Positions 39,851 through 49,289 of a DNA stretch of 64,000 nt are shown here, piece by piece. The notes under the pieces were generated by a model. The model saw only the letters and a program-made list of their open reading frames with translations. It was not told the origin of the DNA and did no database searches. Source of the stretch: Streptomyces sp. MH60 (GTDB lineage: Bacteria > Actinomycetota > Actinomycetes > Streptomycetales > Streptomycetaceae). The stretch is from positions 1 through 64,000 of the forward strand of contig NZ_MULI01000031.1 in NCBI RefSeq assembly GCF_002939385.1. Direction: 5' to 3'. The number at the start of each line of letters is the position of its first letter. Position 1 is the first letter of the stretch. A program made the translations under genes and the position numbers.

Positions 39851-41755
39851 TCAGTGCCGTTTCGGGGCCGCCAACCGGTGGAGTCTGAGGGCCAGTTGTA
39901 TCTCCAGCGCGCGGTCGGGGCTCTGCCAGTCCTCGCCCAGGAGCCGGCCGACGCGCTCCAGGCGCTGGGCGACGGTGTTCACATGCACGTGCAGGGCCTC
40001 CTTCGTGCGGGCGGGGCTCATCCCGCAGGCGAAGTACGCGTCGAGGGTGCGTACGAGTTCCGTGCCGCGCCGCTCGTCGTAGGCGACGACCTGGCCGATG
40101 GTGCGGTCGACGAACCCGGGCACGTTCTGCTCCCCGGCCAGCAGTAGGCCCACGAACCCGAAGTCCTCGGCCGCCGCGCCGTCCCCGCCCCGGCCCAGCA
40201 GGCGCAGGGCGTCCAGGCAGCGTCCGGCCTCGGTGTAGGCGGCGACCACGGCGTCGGGGCGGGCGGCGAGATCCGGCACGGGGGCGGACGCGCCGACGGT
40301 GACGGCCTCGTGCACCGCGCGGCCCAGGTGCCGGGCGGTGCGGCGGGCCAGATCGGTGGCCCCGTCCCCGTCCGCCAGGGGCAGCAGCAGCACGGTGCCG
40401 CCGTCCCGGGCGGCGGCCAGGCCGTGCCGGGTCGCCGCGAGGTGGGAGGCCGCGGCCCACAGGCGTCGGCGCGCGTCCGCCTCCTGGTCGGCGTCGGCCG
40501 AGGTGGCGTCGAGGCGGGCGACGAGGACGACGTGGGCGACGGAGAGGTCGGCGTGCAGCCGTCGGGCCCGGTCGTTCAGCAGGCGGGGATCGCGGTCGCG
40601 GGCGTCGAGCAGATCGTCCAGCAGCTCGCCGCGCACCCGCTGTTCGGCCTCGGCGGCGGAGCGGCGGGCGAGCAGCAGCAGGGAGGTGACCATCGCGGCG
40701 CGTTCGAGGGTGAGCTGGTCGACCGGGTCGAGGCCGGGGTGGCCGCGCAGGACGAGGGCGCCGAACAGCTCGTCACCGGCGGCGACGGCGGCGATCCAGT
40801 CGTCCTTGTGCCGCACCACGTGCCCGTCCGCGCGGGATGCCTCCAGCGCGTACTCCGGCGCCGCGGCGGCCTCGGTGAACTCCACGGTGCCGTCCAGCAC
40901 CTGCGAGACGGCGGCGGCCACGTCGTGCACCCCTCCGCCGCGCAGGACGAGCTCGGCGAGCCGGTCGTGGACGTCGGAGGCGCGTTCGATGACGCCGCTG
41001 CGGTCCCTGATGATCTCGTTGGCCCGTTCCAGACCGGCGAGGGCCGAGCGGGTCTCGGCGAGCAGGTTCGCGGTGTCGATGGCGGCGGCGGCGAGGGCGG
41101 CGAAGGAACCGAGCAGGGCGATCTGCTCGCGTTCGAAGACCCGGGCCCGCCGGTCGGCGGCGAAGAGCACCCCGATGACGTGGTGGCCGAGCATGAGGGG
41201 GACGCCGAGGATGGCGACCAGGCCCTCGTCGCGCACGCCCGCGTCGATGGTGCCGGTGTGCTGGAAGCGGGCGTCCTCGAAGTAGTCGTCGGTGACGTAG
41301 GGGCGGGCGGTCTGGGCGACGAGGCCGCCGAGCCCCTCCCCCATGCCGAGCCGCAGGGCCTGGAAGCGGGCGGCGACCGAGCCCTCGGTGACCCGCATGT
41401 AGGTGTCGCCGCGCTCCGGGTCGTTGAGGCTGAGGTAGGTGACGTCCGTGCCGAGCAGGGAGCGGGCCCGCTGCACGATCGCCCGCAGCACCGCGTCCAG
41501 GTCGCGCAGCCCGGCGAGGTCGTGGGCGGTCTCGAACAGCGCGGACAGCTCGGCCTCGCGCCTGCGCCGGCCCTCCAGCTCCGAGCGCACCCGCAGCGCG
41601 AGGTGCTTGGCCCGTTCGAGCGCGTCGATCCGCTCGGCCGGTCCGCCCTCGGCACGGGCGAGCAGCACCGGCTGCTCGTAGGCGTCGGCGGAGGCGCCGC
41701 GGGCCAACAGCTCCAGGTACGGCGTCTCGGCGGACTGCGCGTGATCACGGGACAT
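39851..41755 (-). CDS. PucR family regulator with GAF domain
   Basis: This 634-residue protein has a GAF sensor domain at about residues 70-220 (ALFETAHDLAGLRDLDAVLR, LGMGEGLGGLVAQT). A helical middle follows, and the C-terminal PucR helix-turn-helix is TLDAYFACGMSPARTKEALH with VHVNTVAQRLERV. PucR-type proteins control catabolic genes in response to a bound metabolite. The ATG at 41755 starts MSRDHAQS; a GTG two codons earlier (41761) has GGGGAA at better spacing and is equally possible. It lies between the transporter and the SDR, both of which could be its targets. The SDR gene 56 bases upstream is probably in the same transcript. Confidence 0.9.
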   Translation of the reverse strand: MSRDHAQSAETPYLELLARGASADAYEQPVLLARAEGGPAERIDALERAKHLALRVRSELEGRRRREAELSALFETAHDLAGLRDLDAVLRAIVQRARSLLGTDVTYLSLNDPERGDTYMRVTEGSVAARFQALRLGMGEGLGGLVAQTARPYVTDDYFEDARFQHTGTIDAGVRDEGLVAILGVPLMLGHHVIGVLFAADRRARVFEREQIALLGSFAALAAAAIDTANLLAETRSALAGLERANEIIRDRSGVIERASDVHDRLAELVLRGGGVHDVAAAVSQVLDGTVEFTEAAAAPEYALEASRADGHVVRHKDDWIAAVAAGDELFGALVLRGHPGLDPVDQLTLERAAMVTSLLLLARRSAAEAEQRVRGELLDDLLDARDRDPRLLNDRARRLHADLSVAHVVLVARLDATSADADQEADARRRLWAAASHLAATRHGLAAARDGGTVLLLPLADGDGATDLARRTARHLGRAVHEAVTVGASAPVPDLAARPDAVVAAYTEAGRCLDALRLLGRGGDGAAAEDFGFVGLLLAGEQNVPGFVDRTIGQVVAYDERRGTELVRTLDAYFACGMSPARTKEALHVHVNTVAQRLERVGRLLGEDWQSPDRALEIQLALRLHRLAAPKRH

Positions 41756-41811
41756 GCTCACAGGATTCCCCATCACCCGCCCGTCCCGGCAGCCCTGTGG
41801 AAAACCCCGGC

Positions 41812-42612
41812 TCAGTGCGCGGTCCAGCCGCCGTCCAGGACGAGTGAGGTTCCCGTGAGGCTGGAGGCGTACGGTCCGCACAGGTACGCCACCGCTTCGG
41901 CGACCTCGTCGGGTTCGATCAGCCGCCGCACGGCGCTGTCCCGCAGCAGTACGTCGGAGAGCACCTGCTCCTCGGGGACCCCGTGGGCCCGGGCCTGGTC
42001 GGCGATCTGCCCCTCCACCAGCGGGGTGCGGACGTAGGCGGGGTTCACGCAGTTGGAGGTGACGCCGTGGGCGGCGCCTTCGAGGGCGGCGGTCTTGGAC
42101 AGGCCCTCCAGGCCGTGCTTGGCGGACACGTAGGCCGCCTTGTAGGCCGAGGCACGCAGGCCGTGGACGGAGGAGATGTTGACGATGCGGCCCCAGCCCT
42201 GCCCGTACATGTGGGGCAGGGCGCCGCGGATCAGCCGGAAGGGTGCCTCCAGCATCACGGTGAGCACGGTGTGGAAGACGTCCGGCGGGAACTCCTCCAG
42301 GGGGCGCACGAGTTGCAGCCCGGCGTTGTTGACGAGGACGTCGGTGCCGGCCGCGGCGCGTTCGGCGGCGTCCAGGTCGGTCAGGTCCAGGACCTGCGGT
42401 TCGACACGGCCCGCGAGGTCCCCACAGCTCCCGGCGAGCGCCTCGAGACCGGCGGCGTCCCGGTCGACCGCTCTGACCTCGGCCCCGGCGGCGGCCAGCC
42501 GCCGTGCGCAGGCACGGCCGATGCCGCCGGCGGCACCGGTGACGAGGGCGGTGCGGCCGTGGAGGTCGAGCGAGGAGGCGTGGGGGGCCTGGAGGACGCT
42601 GGGCGAGGTCAT
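41812..42612 (-). CDS. 3-hydroxybutyrate dehydrogenase-like SDR
   Basis: This 266-residue SDR has the cofactor motif VTGAAGGIGRACARRLAAAG, VNNAG in LVNNAGLQLV, the catalytic Ser in IVNISSVHGLRAS and the Tyr-x3-Lys pair in YVSAKHG. The NISSVHGL and PAYVRTPLVEGQI segments closely resemble D-3-hydroxybutyrate dehydrogenase, which interconverts 3-hydroxybutyrate and acetoacetate with NAD. The ending TGTSLVLDGGWTAH is typical. The ATG at 42612 starts a short N-terminal extension. It precedes the PucR gene in the same direction and probably forms a catabolic unit with the transporter at 38420. Confidence 0.87.
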   Translation of the reverse strand: MTSPSVLQAPHASSLDLHGRTALVTGAAGGIGRACARRLAAAGAEVRAVDRDAAGLEALAGSCGDLAGRVEPQVLDLTDLDAAERAAAGTDVLVNNAGLQLVRPLEEFPPDVFHTVLTVMLEAPFRLIRGALPHMYGQGWGRIVNISSVHGLRASAYKAAYVSAKHGLEGLSKTAALEGAAHGVTSNCVNPAYVRTPLVEGQIADQARAHGVPEEQVLSDVLLRDSAVRRLIEPDEVAEAVAYLCGPYASSLTGTSLVLDGGWTAH

Positions 42613-42666
42613 GTCCCGACCCTAGGCAGCGTGCACCCCGTCCCCCATGTGGGCACGCCCCATACT

Positions 42667-43146
42667 TCAGAGGGAACCAGTGGGTTCGAACCATGTGGGG
42701 GCGTCGGACAGGGCCTGCTTGACCCTGGTCTGCCCGAACTCCTTGATGTCGGGCAGCGCGTCCACCGCGAACCAGCCCACCTCGAGCGACTCGTCGTCGT
42801 TGACCCGGGCCTCGCCGCCCACGGCCCGGCAGCGGAAGGTGATGTCCATGAACTGGCAGACGTCACCGTTGTCGTAGGTGACCGGCTTCAGCGCCTGCAC
42901 GAGGACCAGTCGCTCGACGACGCACTGGACGGCGGTCTCCTCCTCGACCTCGCGCACGGCGCAGGCGGCGGGCTGCTCCCCCGGCTCCGGGATGCCTCCG
43001 ATCAACGACCAGCGCCCGTTGTCGGACCGTCGGCCGAGCAGCACTCTGCCCTCGTCGTCGAAGACGACGGCGGTGACTCCGGGGAGCCACAGGAGCTGGT
43101 GTCCGGCCGAGGCGCGCAGGTCGCGGATGAAATCGGGAGTAGCCAT
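42667..43146 (-). CDS. NUDIX hydrolase
   Basis: This 159-residue protein carries a complete NUDIX box at about residues 50-72: GIPEPGEQPAACAVREVEEE followed by T-A-V, with the REVEEE metal ligands. The family cleaves nucleoside diphosphates linked to other groups. The N-terminal VTAVVFDDEGRVLLGRRSDN is the usual first strand. The substrate cannot be told; ADP-ribose-like or 8-oxo-nucleotide types are both possible. It is a stand-alone gene between the SDR and lnt, with the ATG at 43146. Confidence 0.93.
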   Translation of the reverse strand: MATPDFIRDLRASAGHQLLWLPGVTAVVFDDEGRVLLGRRSDNGRWSLIGGIPEPGEQPAACAVREVEEETAVQCVVERLVLVQALKPVTYDNGDVCQFMDITFRCRAVGGEARVNDDESLEVGWFAVDALPDIKEFGQTRVKQALSDAPTWFEPTGSL

Positions 43147-43214
43147 GCGTCCGACCCTAACGGGGCGGCCCGACCGCTCCCGACGATCTCGTGGGGCGTG
43201 CGGCGGGCGTACGG

Positions 43215-44828
43215 CTACACGTCGCGGGCGCGTCGACCGCGCACACCGGCGCCGACGGCCCAGCCGAGCCCACCGGCGGCGACCAGCACCAGGGCGATCT
43301 CGGGTGCGATGCCGAGCCGGGTGGCGGGCGTCTCGGAGGAGCGCAGGGGCACCTCCTGCACCAGGGAGTCCGCCACGAACATGCCGGTCTTCTGGGTGAT
43401 CCTGCCGTCCGGCATGATGATCGCACTGACGCCGCTGGTCACCGGGACGGTGACGGTCCGGCTGTGCTCGACCGCCCGGATCCGGGACATGGCGAGCTGC
43501 TGGTAGGTCATCTCGCTGCGGTCGAAGGTCGCGTTGTTGCTGGGCACGGAGATCAGCTGGGCGCCGTCGGTGACCTCGGAGCGCACGGCCCAGTCGAAGG
43601 CCGCCTCGTAGCAGGTGACCAGGCCCACCTTGGTGCCGGCCATGGTGAACACGCCGGGCTCGGTGCCCCGGCTGAAGTCCCGGCTGACCATGGTGGTCCA
43701 GGTGTCGTTGATCGCCCCGATGAGCGAGCGCAGCGGCAGGTACTCGCCGAAGGGCTGGATCTGCCGCTTGTCGTAGGTGTCGACGGGGCCCTTGTCCGGG
43801 TCCCACAGGATCTGCTCGTTGAGCAGTTTCCCGTCGCGTTCCACGACGCCGCCGACCGAGATGGGCGCGCCGATCGCCTGGGCGGCCCGGTCGATGATCC
43901 GGCGGGCGTCGGCGTTGGCGAAGGGGTCGATGTCCGAGGAGTTCTCCGGCCAGAGCACGAAGTCCGGGCGTGCCACCTTGCCCGCCTTCACCTCCGCGGC
44001 CAGACGCTGTGTCTCGCGCGCGTGGTAGTCGAGTACGGCGCGGCGCTGGGCGTTGAAGCCGAGACCCGCGCGCGGCACGTTGCCCTGGATCACGGCGACG
44101 GTCGCGGTGCCGTCCTCCGCCGTGTCGCTGACCAGCGGTCGGGCGGCCACGGCGCCCACGACGGGCACGGCCACGCCGAGCAGCGCCACCGCCGCGGCAC
44201 CGCGTCGCACCTTGTCGCCGCGGCGGGCCCGGACGGCCAGGCGTACGGCCTCGCAGAGACCGAAGCCGCACAGGACGACCGCGAAGCTAAGTACCGGTGT
44301 GCCGCCGACCGCCGCGAGCGGCAGGAACACGCCGTCCGCCTGACCGAACGCGATCTTCCCCCAGGGGAAACCCTCGAAGGGCACGCGCGCGCGTGCCGCC
44401 TCACCCGCGACCCACAGCGCCGCCGCCCACACCGGCCATCCCGGCAGCTTCGACACCGCGGCGACGCCCGCGCCGACGGCCGCCACGAAGAGCGCCTCGA
44501 TCGCGGCCAGGGCGAGCCAGGGGCCGGGGCCGACCTCCACGCCGGTCCACACCAGCAGGGGGAGCAGGAAGCCGAGGCCGAAGAGGTAGCCGAGGCCGAG
44601 GCCCGCCTTCCAGCCGCGGCCGCGCAGCACCCAGCCGAAGACGGCGAAGGCGGGCAGCGCGAGCCACCACAGGGTGCGCGGCGGGAAGCTGATGTAAAGG
44701 AGCACTCCGGAGAGCGCCGCGGCGGCGGCCGGGACGAGGCGCACGAGCCGCGCGACGGCCCGGGAGGCGGGCGTGGTCTGCGGCTCTGTCCGGTCCGACT
44801 CGCCGACGGAGGTTGCGGTGGCTGTCAC
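43215..44828 (-). CDS. lnt: Apolipoprotein N-acyltransferase
   Basis: This 537-residue membrane enzyme adds the third acyl chain to the N-terminal Cys of lipoproteins. About six helices come first (LVPAAAAALSGVLLYISFPP, WWLALPAFAVFGWVL and others), then the carbon-nitrogen hydrolase domain. The catalytic triad is present: Glu in VLWPENSSDID, Lys in YDKRQIQPFGEYLP and Cys in VGLVTCYEAAF. A last helix precedes the basic C terminus. The GTG at 44828 begins VTATATSVGESD; the ribosome site is weak (CCGGGGG). Streptomyces often carry two lnt genes, so this may be one of a pair. Confidence 0.93.
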   Translation of the reverse strand: MTATATSVGESDRTEPQTTPASRAVARLVRLVPAAAAALSGVLLYISFPPRTLWWLALPAFAVFGWVLRGRGWKAGLGLGYLFGLGFLLPLLVWTGVEVGPGPWLALAAIEALFVAAVGAGVAAVSKLPGWPVWAAALWVAGEAARARVPFEGFPWGKIAFGQADGVFLPLAAVGGTPVLSFAVVLCGFGLCEAVRLAVRARRGDKVRRGAAAVALLGVAVPVVGAVAARPLVSDTAEDGTATVAVIQGNVPRAGLGFNAQRRAVLDYHARETQRLAAEVKAGKVARPDFVLWPENSSDIDPFANADARRIIDRAAQAIGAPISVGGVVERDGKLLNEQILWDPDKGPVDTYDKRQIQPFGEYLPLRSLIGAINDTWTTMVSRDFSRGTEPGVFTMAGTKVGLVTCYEAAFDWAVRSEVTDGAQLISVPSNNATFDRSEMTYQQLAMSRIRAVEHSRTVTVPVTSGVSAIIMPDGRITQKTGMFVADSLVQEVPLRSSETPATRLGIAPEIALVLVAAGGLGWAVGAGVRGRRARDV

Positions 44829-44992
44829 CCCCCGGAGTGTACGGCGGGTGACCTGGCCGCGGACAGGACGGTCCGTCGGCCCGACCTGCTCGCCAACGGC
44901 CTCCCGGGCGGCTGGGCACTCCCGGTCTGCTCTCCCCCCCCTCGGCGGGACGGACGGTCCGCAGACCCTGCTCAGCGGGTCGATCGGAGCGT

Positions 44993-45553
44993 TCAGTGGG
45001 CCGGGCCCGGTGTCTTCGGGCGCAGTCGGTCCTTGATGACCTGAACGGCCGCCTCCGCGTCGTCCACGGTGATCGTGAAGGTGTGTCCGTCCCACAGCCG
45101 CAGGATCAGGCCCTCACCGCGCCGCACGACGACGGCGGTGCCCATCTCCGGCCGCCAGCGGTAGCCCCAGCCGCCCCAGTGGCGCGGGGTGACGTGCGGC
45201 GCGAACTCGGCACCGGCGACATGGGAGAGGGGGATGCGGCGGCGGGGAACGCCGATGTGGCCGCAGCGCACCTCGAGACAGTCCTCGTCGACTCTCAGCG
45301 CGACGTGCACGAACGCGAGTGTGCCGAACAGGACCAGCAGCCCCGCCGCGATGCAGCCGACGACGGCCATGGCGAGCGGGGCGACGCCGGACTCCCAGGC
45401 CGATTCGACGGCCAGGGCGATGCCGAGCGCCAGGCAGGCGGCGCCGATGAGCGCCAGGAACCACTGGACCCGGTTGGTCGCACGGCCGGTCCAGACATTC
45501 GACTGTGGGACGGTCTCGCCGTGGCGATGCCTCATGGAGATGAGGTTACTCAT
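44993..45553 (-). CDS. Membrane protein with PH-like cytoplasmic domain
   Basis: This 186-residue protein has two adjacent transmembrane helices (VQWFLALIGAACLALGIALA, and GVAPLAMAVVGCIAAGLLVL). A C-terminal beta-rich domain follows: LRVDEDCLEVRCGHIGVPRR, IPLSHVAGAEFAP and GTAVVVRRGEGLILRLWDG. The strand pattern resembles bacterial PH domains (DUF3093/YdbS-like), of unknown role. Two start codons fit, ATG at 45553 and ATG at 45535, and neither has a strong ribosome site. It is transcribed toward lnt with a 165-base gap. Confidence 0.78.
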   Translation of the reverse strand: MSNLISMRHRHGETVPQSNVWTGRATNRVQWFLALIGAACLALGIALAVESAWESGVAPLAMAVVGCIAAGLLVLFGTLAFVHVALRVDEDCLEVRCGHIGVPRRRIPLSHVAGAEFAPHVTPRHWGGWGYRWRPEMGTAVVVRRGEGLILRLWDGHTFTITVDDAEAAVQVIKDRLRPKTPGPAH

Positions 45554-45614
45554 GTTTCGCTGCGCGGGTACCTCGTCGCGCAGGGTGACTGAGCCGACCG
45601 GGCGGAGCGGAGCG

Positions 45615-46400
45615 TCAGCCGGCCGGCGTGACCGCGCGCAGGAGTCTGCCTTCGTCGTAGGCCAGCGCGGGCGCGGGCAGGGTGCCCTCGCGCCCGCTCA
45701 GCAGCACGGTCAGGGTGCCCTCCGCCGGGGCGCCGGGGTCGGGGCGGGCACCGATCCGGCGCAGCGCCTGGGCGGCCACCGCCCCGGCGGAGCCGTGCAG
45801 GACCAGGCGCGGGGCGTGGGGGCGCTGTACGGCGGCGCGGATGCGTTCGGCGACCAGTTCGTAATGGGTGCAGCCCAGGACGATGGTCGTCACGTCGCCG
45901 GGTGTGAGGGCGGCGGCGGCGCCGACGGCCTCGGTGATCGCCGTCTCGTCCGCGTGCTCGACGGCGTCGGCGAGTCCCGGGCACGGCACCTCGGTGACCG
46001 TCGCCCCGCCGGCGAACTCCTCGATCAGGCCGCGCTGGTAGGGGCTGCCGGTGGTGGCCGGCGTCGCCCAGATGGCCACGGGGCCGCCGCCGGCCGCCGC
46101 GGGCTTGATCGCCGGCACGGTGCCGACGACGGGCACCCCGGGCTCGAGCCGGGCACGCAGCGCGGGCAGCGCGTGCACCGTGGCGGTGTTGCAGCCGACG
46201 ATCAGGGCGTCCGGACGGTGCGCGGCGGCGGCCTCGGCCACCGCGAGGGCACGCCCGGTCAGGTCCTCCGGGGTGCGCGGGCCCCAGGGCATCCCGTCGG
46301 GGTCCAGGGAGAGGATGAGATCGGCGTCCGGTCGCAGCCGCCGTACCGCGGCGGTCGCCGCCAGCAGACCGATTCCGGAGTCCATGAGCGCGATCTTCAC
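45615..46400 (-). CDS. Aspartate/glutamate racemase family protein
   Basis: This 261-residue protein has both catalytic Cys residues of the Asp/Glu racemases: IVGCNTATVHALPAL and VLGCTHYELVAERI. The opening VKIALMDSGIGLLAATAAVR keeps the Asp-Ser substrate loop of MurI. It is shorter and more divergent than housekeeping MurI, which usually lies elsewhere in Streptomyces, so a second racemase or a moonlighting relative is likely. The GTG at 46400 begins the homologous region. It is divergent from the glycosyltransferase with only 57 bases between the start codons. Confidence 0.85.
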   Translation of the reverse strand: MKIALMDSGIGLLAATAAVRRLRPDADLILSLDPDGMPWGPRTPEDLTGRALAVAEAAAAHRPDALIVGCNTATVHALPALRARLEPGVPVVGTVPAIKPAAAGGGPVAIWATPATTGSPYQRGLIEEFAGGATVTEVPCPGLADAVEHADETAITEAVGAAAALTPGDVTTIVLGCTHYELVAERIRAAVQRPHAPRLVLHGSAGAVAAQALRRIGARPDPGAPAEGTLTVLLSGREGTLPAPALAYDEGRLLRAVTPAG

Positions 46401-46457
46401 CCGGCCACCATAGACGATGCGCCGCCACCGGCCGGTGCCGTGGGGCAGACTGCGCAC

Positions 46458-47684
46458 GTGAGCGCCGATGTGTGGACTTCCGTCGTGACCGTCGTGGCAG
46501 CCCTCTCCCTCGCCGCCTGGCTGTGGCTGCTGCTCGCCCGGGGCTTCTTCTGGCGTACCGACGTCAGACTTCCGGCCCGGGAGGAGCCCGAGGTCTGGCC
46601 CTCGGTGTGCGTCGTCGTCCCCGCGCGCGACGAGGCGGCGGTGCTGCCCGCGAGCCTGCCGTCCCTGCTCGCCCAGGACTATCCGGGGCGGGCCGAGGTC
46701 TTCCTGATCGACGACGGCAGCACGGACGGCACGGGTGAGCTGGCGTGCGAGCTGGCCCGGCGGCACGAGGGGCTGCCGCTGACCGTGGCCTCGCCCGGGG
46801 AGCCGCCCGCCGGCTGGACGGGCAAGCTGTGGGCGGTGCGGCACGGCATCGGCCTGGCACGCGCGCGTGAGCCCGAGTACCTGCTGCTGACGGACGCCGA
46901 CATCGCGCATGCCCCGGACAGTCTGCGCGGATTGGTGTCGGCGGCCGGCACCGGCGGTTTCGACGTCGTCTCCCAGATGGCCCGGCTGCGGGTGGAGAGC
47001 GTCTGGGAGCGGCTCGTGGTGCCGGCCTTCGTCTACTTCTTCGCCCAGCTGTACCCGTTCCGGTGGATCGGCGGTGGCCGCGCCGGGGGCAGGCGGAGAA
47101 GGGTGACGCGGACGGCGGCCGCGGCGGGCGGTTGTGTGCTGCTGCGTGCCGACGCCGCCGAGCGGGCGCGGATCCCCGACGCCATCCGGCACGCCGTCAT
47201 CGACGACGTGGCCCTCGCCCGCGCGGTGAAGGGCACCGGCGGCCGGGTCTGGCTGGGCCTGGCCGAGCGGGTGGACAGCGTGCGCCCGTATCCGCGGCTG
47301 CACGACCTGTGGCGGATGGTCTCGCGCAGCGCGTACGCGCAGTTGCGGCACAACCCGCTGGTGCTGGCCGGAACGGTGCTCGGTCTGGCGCTGGTCTATC
47401 TGGTGCCGCCGCTGTCGTTCCTCGTCGGCCTGGCGACGGGTCGGGGCGCCACGGCCGTGCTGGGCGCCGCCGCCTGGCTGGTGATGGCGGGGACGTATCT
47501 GCCGATGCTGCGCTACTACCGGCAGCCCCTGTGGCTCGCGCCGTTGCTGCCGTTCACCGCGTTCCTCTATCTCCTGATGACGGTCGACTCGGCGGTGCAG
47601 CACTACCGGGGGCGGGGCGCGGCCTGGAAGGGCCGCACCTACGCCCGTCCGGACACCGTGCCCGAGGAGGGCCGAGCAGGCTGA
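46458..47684 (+). CDS. HpnB-like family 2 glycosyltransferase
   Basis: This 408-residue protein is a membrane-bound GT2 enzyme. An N-terminal helix (VVTVVAALSLAAWLWLLLA) leads to the catalytic domain with SVCVVVPARDEAAVLPASL, LIDDGSTDGTGELA and the metal-binding YLLLTDADIAHAP. IDDVALARAVKGTGG holds the second acidic motif. Three or four helices close the protein (VLAGTVLGLALVYLVPPLSF and others). It matches the hopene-associated HpnB group, although no hopanoid genes are nearby. The GTG at 46458 is closer to the conserved part than upstream candidates. Confidence 0.87.
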   Translation: MSADVWTSVVTVVAALSLAAWLWLLLARGFFWRTDVRLPAREEPEVWPSVCVVVPARDEAAVLPASLPSLLAQDYPGRAEVFLIDDGSTDGTGELACELARRHEGLPLTVASPGEPPAGWTGKLWAVRHGIGLARAREPEYLLLTDADIAHAPDSLRGLVSAAGTGGFDVVSQMARLRVESVWERLVVPAFVYFFAQLYPFRWIGGGRAGGRRRRVTRTAAAAGGCVLLRADAAERARIPDAIRHAVIDDVALARAVKGTGGRVWLGLAERVDSVRPYPRLHDLWRMVSRSAYAQLRHNPLVLAGTVLGLALVYLVPPLSFLVGLATGRGATAVLGAAAWLVMAGTYLPMLRYYRQPLWLAPLLPFTAFLYLLMTVDSAVQHYRGRGAAWKGRTYARPDTVPEEGRAG

Positions 47685-47700
47685 GCACACCCGGGGCGGC

Positions 47701-49005
47701 CTACTTCCGGCCGGGGGTCCAGTTCATGCCCCAGCCGTAGGCGTGGTCGACCGTCCGCTGCGGGCTCACGCCGCGCTCGGGCACCAGGTAGCGGGCCTCG
47801 CGCTGGACGACGAGGTCGCTTCCGGTGTTGGTGATCAGCGCGAGGGCGCACACCGTCGAGGGCACGGTGCACTCGTCGAGCGAGAAGTCGACCGGGGCAC
47901 CGTACTGCGGCTGGAGGGTGACCGTGGCGTGCAGGTCGGCGAAGGAGCGGGCGCCCTCGTAGATGGTCACGAAGACGAGGATGCGCCGGAAGTACCGCTG
48001 GTGGTCGAGGCTGACGGTGAGGTTCTCGCCGGTCGACACGGCGCCGGTGCGGTCGTCGCCGTCGAGGTGGATGAACGGCGGCTGGTGCAGCGCCCCGAAG
48101 GCGTTGCCGAGTGCCTGGACGACGCCCTTGCTGCCGTCGCTCAGTTCGTACAGGCAGCACAGGTCGAGGTCGAGGTCGTCGTGCATGGCGACCGGGCGGC
48201 CGAGCTTGCGGGCCCAGCCCGAGAACTGTTTGCGCACCTGCCAGTTGAGGTTGACGCGCATGGCGCCGGAGGTGCCGCCCTGCTTGGTCAGCGAGACGGA
48301 GGGCGCTGCCTTGGTGAGCGTGACCTTGGTCAGCCGGACCGGTTGGGCGGGGGGCGCGGAGGGTGCCGGCGGGGGCGGCGCGGCAGGGAACGCGGGCGGG
48401 GCCGGCGGGGCCATCGGCGCCGGAGGGGCGGGCGCGGGCGGGACCGGCGCCGAAGGGGCGGGCGCCGGAGGGGCTTGCTGCGGTTCGTCCACCGAGATGC
48501 CGTAGTCCGTGGCCAGGCCCTCGAGACCGCTGTCGTAACCCTGCCCGACGGCGCGGAACTTCCAGGCGCCCTGGCGGCGGTAGAACTCGCCGAGCACGAA
48601 GGCCGTCTCGACGGTCGCGCCGGGATTGTCGAAGCGGGCCACGACGGTGTTCCGCGCGGTGTCGCGCACCTCGATGTACAGGCCGGGGACCTGGCCGAAG
48701 GATCCGCCGTCCGAGGAGGCGGCGAGGATCACGGTCTCGATCGCGGGCTCCACGCGCGCGAGGTCGACGAGCAGGCTGTCGGTCACCCGGCCGCCGGCGT
48801 CCCGCTTTCCCTCGTGACGGACCGATCCGGAGGCGTGGGCCGACTGGTTGTAGAAGACGAAGTCCGCGTCGGAACGGACCTTGCCGCCCACCAGCAGGAG
48901 GGCGGAGGCGTCCGCGTCGGGCACGCCGGGTCCGGACCGCCAGCCCAGTTCGACCCGCAGCGCCGTCGTCGGCACCGGGGTGTTCGATCCTTTCGACATT
49001 GACAT
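47701..49005 (-). CDS. Double-domain TerD family protein
   Basis: This 434-residue protein has two TerD (tellurium-resistance/stress) domains joined by a long Pro/Ala linker (residues about 165-220). The first domain shows LLLVGGKVRSDADFVFYNQ, EVRDTARNTVVARFD and ETAFVLGEFYRRQGAWKFRA, the classic TerD core with calcium-binding Asp residues. The second has VNLNWQVRKQFSGWARKLG, LDLDLCCLYELSDGSKGVVQ and HLDGDDRTG. Streptomyces genomes carry many TerD proteins, but the usual length is near 190, so this is a fusion. The ATG at 49005 follows GGGGGCGG; 49020 is an alternative. Confidence 0.9.
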   Translation of the reverse strand: MSMSKGSNTPVPTTALRVELGWRSGPGVPDADASALLLVGGKVRSDADFVFYNQSAHASGSVRHEGKRDAGGRVTDSLLVDLARVEPAIETVILAASSDGGSFGQVPGLYIEVRDTARNTVVARFDNPGATVETAFVLGEFYRRQGAWKFRAVGQGYDSGLEGLATDYGISVDEPQQAPPAPAPSAPVPPAPAPPAPMAPPAPPAFPAAPPPPAPSAPPAQPVRLTKVTLTKAAPSVSLTKQGGTSGAMRVNLNWQVRKQFSGWARKLGRPVAMHDDLDLDLCCLYELSDGSKGVVQALGNAFGALHQPPFIHLDGDDRTGAVSTGENLTVSLDHQRYFRRILVFVTIYEGARSFADLHATVTLQPQYGAPVDFSLDECTVPSTVCALALITNTGSDLVVQREARYLVPERGVSPQRTVDHAYGWGMNWTPGRK

Positions 49006-49289
49006 GTCCGCCCCCATCACGTGTCACCGGGCCGGGTGATGTCCCGGCGCATCGTCGAGTTCCTGACGCACAACCTATTCTCCGGGCCGCCCGCCCCTGA
49101 AGAAGAGGCCGGGCGGAAGGTTCGGTCAACCGCCGGTAACCCGCCCGGAACTCGGCCTTTACCGCAAAATCGCGTGACCTGACGCCCTATTTTGCCAAGT
49201 TCGCTCGCATTGGGGATGCCCGGTCACTGCGGACACGGAAAACAACCCTCTTATCGGTCTCCCCAACCAGCACATCGTGGGCTTAACTT

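Noticed and set aside
49021..49289. Imperfect GC hairpin upstream of the Pro/Gln-rich gene
   Set aside because: Several such folds are expected by chance in DNA this GC-rich, and it has no T-run and no matching gene end.
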